Assembly (NCBI RefSeq): GCF_000281045.1
Contig: NW_008246138.1
Location: 47,996-82,316 of the forward strand
Source of the DNA: Saprolegnia diclina VS20
Lineage: Eukaryota; Oomycota; Saprolegniomycetes; Saprolegniales; Saprolegniaceae
DNA: 34,321 bases
Direction of reading: 5' to 3'
A model generated the notes under the pieces. The model did not search any database, was not told where the DNA came from, and saw nothing but the letters and a program-made list of their open reading frames with translations. The position numbers and the translations under genes are program-made. Shown piece after piece: positions 27,895 to 34,321 of the stretch. Within the stretch, counting starts at the first letter, position 1. Each line of letters begins with the position of its first letter.

Positions 27895-29766
27895 TTAGGC
27901 TGCCATGAAGCTCGAGAGCGCGTCGGCAAACACGACAGGCTCCGACTCGGCGGGGAGCAAAAGGTGTTCTTGGATCGCCGGCGGCAGCGCCGACGCTTTG
28001 AGAAAAAACTCGTTGAGTTTGAGCTGGAGCATGTCCTTTTCTTCGCTCACGGTGCGCAGCTGCGCGATCGCGTCGTGGGCCATCGACGCACGCGCCGTCA
28101 CATCGGCCAGTCGCGCCGCCTCGGCAGCGGCCAGTTGCGCTCGCAGCGACGCTTCTGTCTGCAGCGACTCGGCGAGGCGGTCGACAAGCGCCGTCCGCGC
28201 GACGGCCTCGTCCGCGCGCGTCGCCTCCATCTGCGACATGTCGCTTTTCAATGACGCAATCGACTCGTTGGCCGCCTTGACGTCGATCTCGCGCTGCCGC
28301 AGCGCTTCTTGGAGCTGGACGATCGTCGCTTGCGCCGCCCCGAGCTCGTCGCGCGTCCGGCGCGTTTCGTTGACGTCCATGTTGACGCGCGCGAGCGACG
28401 CGGCGTGGGCCTTGGCCTGCAAGGCTTGTTCTTGCTGCAACCGCGCCTCGAGCGTCACCTTTTCCCGCTGAAAGTGCTCGAGCAGCGTCGTGTGCTTGGC
28501 CTTGTACGCCGCGTCCAACGCATTGCGCTCGTCGGCGAGCTGGTCGTCGGTCCATGCGGCGTACGCGGCGGCGGTCGCGTGCTGGAAAAAGGCAGCGCCG
28601 TCGGCCGCGACGCGCTCGCTCCAGACGCGGTGCTTGGCCGGGCCGCGACATGCGTCGTGGTACTGAGCCGAGATGGTTAGGAGCGCGGACGCGGGCTCTT
28701 GCGAGCGATCCGCCGTCGCCGCGTGCCAGAGCTGCGTGCACAGCGCCGAGCAGAACGCCTCCGAGTTGGCGTCCAGCGCGTCTCGCTGGTCGCGATCGAG
28801 ACGCCGAAGAGCGTTCAGAAGCGCCGCCTTGGCCTTGGACCGGGCTGGCGCTTGGGGAAAGGCCGCGCCGGACGCAAAGAGACCGAGCGCCATCCGAGAC
28901 ACGTCGTCGTGCAGCGTCTCGTACGCGGGCAGCTCGAGCGGCGGCGACTCGGTGACCACGCCGTCCATCGCATCTCGGTACGTCTGGAGCGCATCGGCAA
29001 CAATGGGCTGGCACTGCAGGTCGACGACGTGGTCCCAGGCGGAGAGGAGGTCCAGCGCGCCGTCGGCCGTCGGCTGCAGACACGCGTCGAGGAACGCAAT
29101 GAGGAGCGGTCCGGTGAACGTCACGTTGAAGAGCCGCTTCTCGGGCACCGCGTCGAGAAGCGTGGCGCGGCAGACGCTGAGAAAAGCGTCGTCGGCGTCG
29201 GTCGGAAGCTCGATCGTGCCAACGTGACGCGCTTTCACGAGCTGTGCGTCATGTGGGCGACCGCCGACGCCGGGCCACGCACCCGGTGTGAAGACTGGCG
29301 ACAAGCCAGGCGTGATCCAGGCCATCGACGGCAGAAACGGAGCTACGTCGGGTGTGTCGTTGCTGAGTCCTTGCAGCAAGTGCGCCGCCGCGTCGACTTC
29401 GCCGCTGCCAATGTGGAGGACAAGGCTGGCGAGTGCAACCGCCACTGCGCGGAGAGGGCTCGGGCCCGACGGCAGCTGCAGATCGAGCAATAGCACGCAC
29501 CGACCGGATTGCATGTAGTCGGCGGAGCCTACAATGTAGATGCCAGGCGCGGTGCTGGACGCATCGCGGGCGGGCGGACCTTCACCGAGCACGCGGCTCG
29601 CATCGCGTAGCCGGTCGGGCCCGCCTGTGACGACAAGCGTGCCAATAGGGTACTCGAAGCCCTGGAGGAAGGCGACGCCGGCGGCGGCGAGGTGCATCGT
29701 CTCGCCGTCGTCCTCGATGAGCCGGATCGGCGCCGGCGGCCATTCCCACACGACCTCTTCCGTCAT
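27895..29766 (-). CDS. Guanylate-binding-protein relative lacking GTPase motifs
   Basis: One exon, 623 residues. Residues about 210-270 match the start of the GBP helical domain (NVTFTGPLLIAFLDACL, then ADALQTYRDAM), as in GBP/atlastin-type large GTPases. Upstream, segments keep the GBP order: LVVTGGPDRLRDAS where the P-loop should be (no GxxxxGKS), VLLLDLQLPS where DTEG is expected, and FLPSMAWITPG where the W-x-x-R-D guanine motif is expected. All three nucleotide motifs are gone. The C-terminal 200 residues are a long coiled coil (HFQREKVTLEARLQQEQA to EEKDMLQLKLNEFF). I chose ATG 29766; the frame stays open upstream into the divergent gene but that extension is antisense to it. A GTP-independent scaffold is likely. 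Confidence 0.83.
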   Translation of the reverse strand: MTEEVVWEWPPAPIRLIEDDGETMHLAAAGVAFLQGFEYPIGTLVVTGGPDRLRDASRVLGEGPPARDASSTAPGIYIVGSADYMQSGRCVLLLDLQLPSGPSPLRAVAVALASLVLHIGSGEVDAAAHLLQGLSNDTPDVAPFLPSMAWITPGLSPVFTPGAWPGVGGRPHDAQLVKARHVGTIELPTDADDAFLSVCRATLLDAVPEKRLFNVTFTGPLLIAFLDACLQPTADGALDLLSAWDHVVDLQCQPIVADALQTYRDAMDGVVTESPPLELPAYETLHDDVSRMALGLFASGAAFPQAPARSKAKAALLNALRRLDRDQRDALDANSEAFCSALCTQLWHAATADRSQEPASALLTISAQYHDACRGPAKHRVWSERVAADGAAFFQHATAAAYAAWTDDQLADERNALDAAYKAKHTTLLEHFQREKVTLEARLQQEQALQAKAHAASLARVNMDVNETRRTRDELGAAQATIVQLQEALRQREIDVKAANESIASLKSDMSQMEATRADEAVARTALVDRLAESLQTEASLRAQLAAAEAARLADVTARASMAHDAIAQLRTVSEEKDMLQLKLNEFFLKASALPPAIQEHLLLPAESEPVVFADALSSFMAA

Positions 29767-29820
29767 CACTCGAATTTGCAATAGCCAATCAAATCGCGTC
29801 GAAGATTTTGGTTTGGGCCG
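29767..29820. promoter_or_regulatory. 54-bp bidirectional promoter with CCAAT box
   Basis: Only 54 bp separate the start codons of the GBP-like gene (minus) and the Trp-repeat gene (plus), so both leaders and the core promoter must share this space or transcription must start within it. A CCAAT box lies at 29785-29789. No TATA box is visible. Confidence 0.55.
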
Positions 29821-32082
29821 ATGGGCTCGCGCTGGCAGCAGCTCTACGGTCGCGCCGTGCCACCCGAGAACCAAGCCGACGAGGCGCGTGACGACGGCGA
29901 CTCGTGGGTCGACGCGTGGCAGCGGCATGCGCTCGTCGACGACGCGCGTCACCGCATCCTCGACAACAACGCCACCAATAGCGACGACGACGTGGCTTTT
30001 CCGTGGCCTCCGCCCATGAGCCATCTCGATGCTGCGCCTGAGGTCGACGCCGATGTCCAGGCGCAAGCCAAGAAGCACATCCAGGCGTGGCTGTACGTCG
30101 AAGAATCGGCCAAGACCATCAAGTGGGCAATCTACTTTGTGCAACGTTGCCCATGGTATCGATGTGTAGGCAAACACTGCAGAGTGGGAAGCCGTCGCAG
30201 CCAAAGCGACAGGTGAACGCACCAGCAATGACCATGCCAAGAGCGTTGTGGGTCTAGATTCTACAGCAACCACCGCCGACAGTGGCGAGATATCGGCCTG
30301 CTGCGCCTGCTCGACAAGCCCAGCGCTCGGTCGCGCCGGTGCCCACAAAGGCCAAGACACCCGTGCTCTCTCGATCCGCCGTTCGTAGCATGCCAAAGAC
30401 GGGGTCTCCTTTGCTGGTAGAGCAACCTACTCGTCGCACTCGAGGTGCTTCGTCGACAACGGTCTTCAAGCCGCGGGCTCAGAGCGCCCCAAACGAGCTG
30501 TCCCGGCAAAACGCCGTCGCGTCGCGCCGACTCGCGCAGGAGATCACGCGCGTCTCGGCGCTCCAGGAAGCCAACGCCCAGCGTACGTATGCCCGCACCA
30601 TCCTCCGTAAGTCGTGGAGTACCTGGGTGCGTTCGATGGTGTGTGGACGAGCCGACCTGCAACACGCGACCTACACGCACCACCTCTCGCTGCTACAGCG
30701 TCACCTGCACGGATGGCGCCGCGTGGCCAAGGCGCATCAACGTGTGCGTGTTGCTGCCCATGCGCAAGCGCGGCTCGAGACGCTCCTGGTGCTCGAGCGC
30801 CTCGCAGGTCAGCACTACCGCGCGAAAGCTCTCTTTCGGTGCTTTGTACGCTGGCGCGCATTCGCAGGCCGCAGCAAGCGCGAGAAGGCGCAGTGTGTCG
30901 GCGCCAGCCAGCGCCGGCAGCTGGCCGCAACGCTACTGACCGCTGCGCTGACACCCAACGTCGCGTCGCGCCGCCATAGCGGGACCTCGCCGGCGTTTCC
31001 CAAGCAAAACGTCGTGCGTCGGTCGGTGCAGCAATGGACGCAACAAGCCGCTGCTAGCCCCGTGAAGGGCCAAGCCACGAGTCCGCTGCCACCCAAGAAG
31101 CCAAAGCCCAAAGTCAAGATATCGCGATGCGACGCACCGCCGCCGGCCGCCATTGTCGACATGCACGTGCGCATGGCCGAGCGCAAGGCGCGCTGGGACC
31201 TACTCCAAGAAAGGTATCGGCTCAAGCAGGCTTTGGCTGCCGAGGTCGAGGCGCAGATGCGAGCGGCCCAAGCCGCTGCGGCCGAGCAGGAGCGTCTGGC
31301 GGCGATCGAGCGCAAGCGGGCGTTGAAGCGGTACACATGGAAGAGATTGGTGCTTTATCATATATCACGACCTCTGTGTGTAGCGTGGCGCAGCGCAAGG
31401 AGGAGGCGGCGTTGCAGGAGAAAGAGCTGCGTCGCCAGCAACTGCTGCTCGCCAAGCGCCACGCCGCCCGTGCCACTGTGTACTGGCGCGGTTTCCTTCC
31501 GTGGTGGCACCGCCACGTCTACACAAAGTTCTCAATATCGTCGAGCGTACGCGTGGACTGATGCGCATCTAGACGGCTATTGACCAAGGCGGTCAACTGG
31601 CACCACGACACGCTGCTTTGCTCTGTGTTTCGTGCGTGGACGAGGTTTCTACTGGCGGCGCGGGCCGACCGCGTCCGTGCAGAGGACGAAGCGCTCGATG
31701 ATGCGCGATGGTATCATCAGTACCGGCGCCTCCGCGTGCTCTTTGCTCAGTGGAAGGTGCAAACGTGTCGTCCATCGGGAGAGATCTAAGATTTGAGGCG
31801 ATGTAGGCAACGCACATACAGACACAGCGCAAGGCTGAGAGCATCGCCCAGCAACACGGCTGGCACCTCGTGGCTGCAATATGGCAGAGCATGCATTCGC
31901 GCGTGGCTGCGCGCGACGCGCAAGTGCATGCGGCGCAGAGTCGGCGGATGCGACGGCAATGTGTTCGGGTCGTCGCCGCGTGGCGCGCGTTCGTGCGAGC
32001 GTCGCAAGCCGCGGCCGAGATCGAGAGAGAGAAAGAGAGCATGCGACGCCAAGTGTTCGAGTGGCTACGCGAGGCCGGGTAA
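29821..32082 (+). CDS. Sfi1/CCDC191-like Trp-repeat coiled-coil protein
   Basis: Exons 29821-30122, 30170-30212, 30258-31330, 31384-31546, 31589-31756 and 31807-32082 total 2025 nt (674 residues). The central and C-terminal parts contain repeated helices ending in W or a W-like aromatic, spaced 25-40 residues apart: RKSWSTWVRSM, LQRHLHGWRRVAKA, ALFRCFVRWRAFAGR, VYWRGFLPWWHRHV, SVFRAWTRFLLAAR, FAQWKV, AAIWQSMHSRV and VVAAWRAFVRA. This is the pattern of Sfi1 centrin-binding repeats and of CCDC191. A Glu/Ala/Arg-rich coiled coil sits near residues 450-490 of the product. A centrosome or basal-body role is inferred from the family. The intron 31547-31588 uses a CAAG acceptor. The stop is 41 bp from that of the convergent CaMK gene. 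Confidence 0.8.
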
Positions 32083-32123
32083 ATGTATGGTATTCACAAG
32101 CACGACAATCCAGTCACTGCAGC

Positions 32124-33348
32124 CTAGCTGAACCGACGCTTCTGGTTGAAGCGGCGCATCTCGTGTATTGCCGAGTCGAGCGGCTCCTGGCTCGCCGACA
32201 TGGTGCGCGCCTACGAGCGATAATGCGTGAGGAGAGAGGTTAGGGTAGAATAACGGGCGTACGCGGATCCACGGGTGCTCGAGCGCTTGCTCGGCGCTAA
32301 AGCGCTGGACCGGGTCGACGTTGAGGAGGTTGCGCAAGAACGACTTGGCGATGTCCGAGACGTTGGTCCAGTACGGGTCCGGAAACTCGAGGACGCCCGA
32401 CGTGATCTTGCGGTACACCGACTCCATGCCCGTCTCGTCCTCGGTGAACGGCGGGAACCCGCAGAGCATGATGTACACGACGACGCCGAGGCTCCAGAGG
32501 TCCACCTTGCTGTCGTACCCATTGTCGTTGAGCACTTCGGGGGCTACGGACAGATCATGAGCTTGGGCTTGTTGAGGGAAGGAAGAGGCTCGTACCAACG
32601 TAGTAGTCGGTGCCGCAGCTCGTGTAGGCGCGACCGCGGACGTTGGCACGACCGTACCCGGTCATATCGTCGTCTTCGTCTTCGAGGATTTTAGCGATTC
32701 CAAAGTCGCTGATCTTGATGTCATGGCGGCTGTCGCTCGTCGCCAAGAGGAGGTTCTCGGGCTTGATGTCCCGATGCAAGATGTTGTGGTCGTGGAGGTA
32801 CTCGATCGCGAGAAGGAGGTTCGCGACGATCTCGGTCGCCTGGCGCTCCGAGTAGACACCGACTTGGACGATGCGGTCAAAGAGCTCGCCGCCCGTCGCC
32901 CTAGCACGCAGACGTTACAGGCCATGCACATCATCGGGCGATGCGTGTACCGCTCCATGACGAGGTAGAGCTCCGTGTCGCTCTCATAGACCGCTTCGAG
33001 GGTAATGATGTTGGGATGCTTCACTCGCATCAGGACCGCGATCTCGTCGCGGAGGCTCTTCTTCTTGAGGCAGAGCTGCTTGTTGATGACCTTGACAGCA
33101 AACTGCTCGTTGGAGGTCTTGTGGCGGCAGGCGTACACCATGGAGACGCTGCCTCGGCCGATGAGCTCGCCGATCTCGAACCAGTGGTGGAACATGGCGG
33201 GCGTGTGCACGTCCGCGAGGCCATGCGTCACGAGGAGCTCTTCCTCCTTCCGGAAGAACGCCGAGAGCGGGGGGGCTAGCCTCCATCATGAGCCTCCTCC
33301 CTCGGGCAGGTAGATGGCGGGCGTACCTTGGAACGCGGGGGCCGTCAT
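32124..33348 (-). CDS. CaMK-type Ser/Thr protein kinase
   Basis: Exons (backwards) 33348-33327, 33275-32951, 32900-32596, 32543-32263 and 32210-32124 total 1020 nt (339 residues). Motifs: [77 protein letters not shown] and HPWI near the end of the catalytic domain. The tail ends [18 protein letters not shown], the typical CaMK/CDPK linker helix that can bind calmodulin. There is no EF-hand region, so it is not a CDPK. A short acidic insert (EDEDDD) follows the DFG segment. The N-terminal 45 residues are lineage-specific. All catalytic residues are present. Confidence 0.94.
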
Positions 33349-34279
33349 CTTGCTGGAGATACGACGTCTTCTAAGGTAGGAGCGACGTGTAGGGCTGCTT
33401 GCGATGTCTACCTTGACATGCAAAGCAAATTAAACCCAACATTCGCCTGCCGCGGGGCCGGAGCATTTCCTCCAATCATACGCGAAGAAGCGTAATTACA
33501 GCCAATCAGAGGCGACAACGCTGCTGAAAATATTTGTCGTCTATACCTGCGCCCCAAAACCGAGGGACGACCACCCATCCCACATCTTAGCGCGGCTGCG
33601 TCGCCATGGCGTCGACTCGACAGGCCGTGGGACGCCTTGTGCCGATCACAATGCTCCGTGTATATACATGCTCCATGCACAGCGCTTCTCTTTTCTCGGA
33701 ATTTGACCTTGCAGTTGCGCGCGCAGTTGGTGCCTGTTGCCGGTTGTGATGATGATGACCTCATGTTCCCACGTTATGTTGAACGATTCGGGCTCGAGGA
33801 GGACGAAGGTCGCCGAAGCCGGTTGCCATTGAGCATCGGCGCACACCCGTGCGGTTGCTTGGTTTTGATGCCCGTGAGGGGAGCGGTGGTCGGTGGGAGG
33901 GCGCTCGACGTTTCTGTCGCGACACCGCACGCACGCACGACTGGTATTAGGTCATTCGACTGGGCCAGTCGTTTCAGGTGGAGCCCATCGCGCTCGCCGG
34001 ATCAAAGACATACCGCCTCCATGTACGTTGGAGGAGGCCAAGATTCGCATGTTCAAGTACCACGCAGTTGCGTTCGAGAAGAGACGCCCGTGACGGATCA
34101 TGTCCGTAAGCTCGACGCTCGTGAAGCCGGAAATCTGCACTCAATTAAGGCATTAAGGCAATGGGACCGCGTCTCTTTGCCATCGTGGCGTCTGCCATCC
34201 GTCCGCGCCTCTAAAAGTCGATATCCGGATGCGGACAGAAATCCTGTGGCCGCAAGTTTCTCGATCCTTCTTCTCTCTC
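33349..34279. other. Long spacer before the right-edge gene
   Basis: 931 bp between the start of the CaMK gene and the start of the right-edge gene, which are divergent. CCAAT words occur near 33470 and 33503 and a TATATAC at about 33660. Open frames of 60-118 codons exist on both strands but none has recognised content or convincing splice boundaries. A missed small gene cannot be excluded. Confidence 0.45.
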
Positions 34280-34321
34280 ATGCTCGCAACGACGTCACGG
34301 CTCGTGCTGCGGCCGCTGGCG
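34280..34321 (+). CDS. Start of a gene running off the window, possible mitochondrial presequence
   Basis: Only 14 codons are visible (MLATTSRLVLRPLA). They follow a pyrimidine-rich leader (TTCTTCTCTCTC) directly before the ATG. The peptide has two Arg, no acidic residue and alternating hydrophobic residues, the composition of an amphipathic mitochondrial targeting sequence. Nothing can be said about the mature protein. The about 930-bp spacer upstream would hold its promoter. Confidence 0.45.
   Translation, partial: MLATTSRLVLRPLA

Noticed and set aside
27671-29083. Minus-strand open frame of 470 codons in another frame of the GBP-like gene
   Set aside because: Arg/Ala/Gly-rich shadow of the coding frame with no domain content.
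29767-30396. N-terminal extension of the GBP-like frame by about 210 codons
   Set aside because: It is antisense to the first exons of the Trp-repeat gene and the GBP-like homology begins after the ATG at 29766.
32124-32222. A further C-terminal exon for the Trp-repeat gene on the plus strand
   Set aside because: The frame is a shadow of the last CaMK exon; the plus-strand gene has a clean stop at 32080-32082.
33893-34093. Plus-strand frame of 66 codons in the right-hand spacer
   Set aside because: No recognised content and no supporting promoter or splice context; left as non-coding.
1-34321. tRNA, rRNA, LTR or virus-like elements
   Set aside because: I looked for tRNA B-box patterns, long terminal repeats and reverse transcriptase or integrase motifs and saw none.

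Overview
The window looks like nuclear DNA of an oomycete, most likely from the Saprolegniales (inference). It is GC-rich and very gene-dense, and its introns are uniformly tiny: about 73 were placed by eye, nearly all 38-53 nt, mostly with GTACG/GTGCG/GTAGG donors and TAG acceptors. It encodes eukaryotic machinery (APC/C, spliceosome, MAPK and CaMK signalling, TBC-type Rab-GAP) and no bacterial operons. I saw no rRNA, tRNA, CRISPR array, virus-like element or intact transposon. Exon coordinates were read by eye, but every complete multi-exon model given here totals a multiple of three coding bases.

Layout. 119-1984 (+): a BED-like zinc finger fused in frame to a xylose-isomerase-fold domain that has lost most catalytic and metal residues. 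2092-5923 (-): a 14-exon protein with two complete TEY-type MAP kinase domains and two C-terminal WW domains. 6269-6641 (-): a 75-residue protein with two EF-hands. 6836-7366 (+): a small Cys-rich single-pass membrane protein. 7677-8333 (-): tRNA 2'-phosphotransferase. 8688-10155 (-): a possible tubby-like protein. 10192-11888 (+): ankyrin plus coiled coil. 12478-12798 (+): a small HNH-like protein. 12985-14137 (-) and 14242-17697 (-): two unrecognised proteins, the first coiled-coil, the second large.

From 18 kb on: 18072-19352 (+) a probably myristoylated alpha/beta hydrolase; 19463-21121 (-) a TBC Rab-GAP; 21388-22583 (+) a TKL kinase; 22926-23310 (-) APC13; 23554-23823 (-) a BolA-like protein; 24639-25025 (+) SNU13; 25101-25904 (-) a SNIP1/Pml1-type FHA protein; 26125-27834 (+) a mut-7/EXD3-type exonuclease; 27895-29766 (-) a guanylate-binding-protein relative without GTPase motifs; 29821-32082 (+) an Sfi1/CCDC191-like protein; 32124-33348 (-) a CaMK-type kinase; 34280 to the edge (+) the start of a probably mitochondrial protein.

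The genes do not form one pathway. Neighbours are mostly convergent with 40-110 bp between stops, or divergent over short shared promoters (54 bp at 29767-29820). Themes are signalling (four kinase genes with five kinase domains, EF-hand, TBC), RNA work (Tpt1, SNU13, SNIP1, exonuclease) and long coiled-coil proteins. The most unusual content is the zinc-finger/pseudo-xylose-isomerase fusion, the tandem MAPK-WW protein and the GTPase-dead GBP relative.
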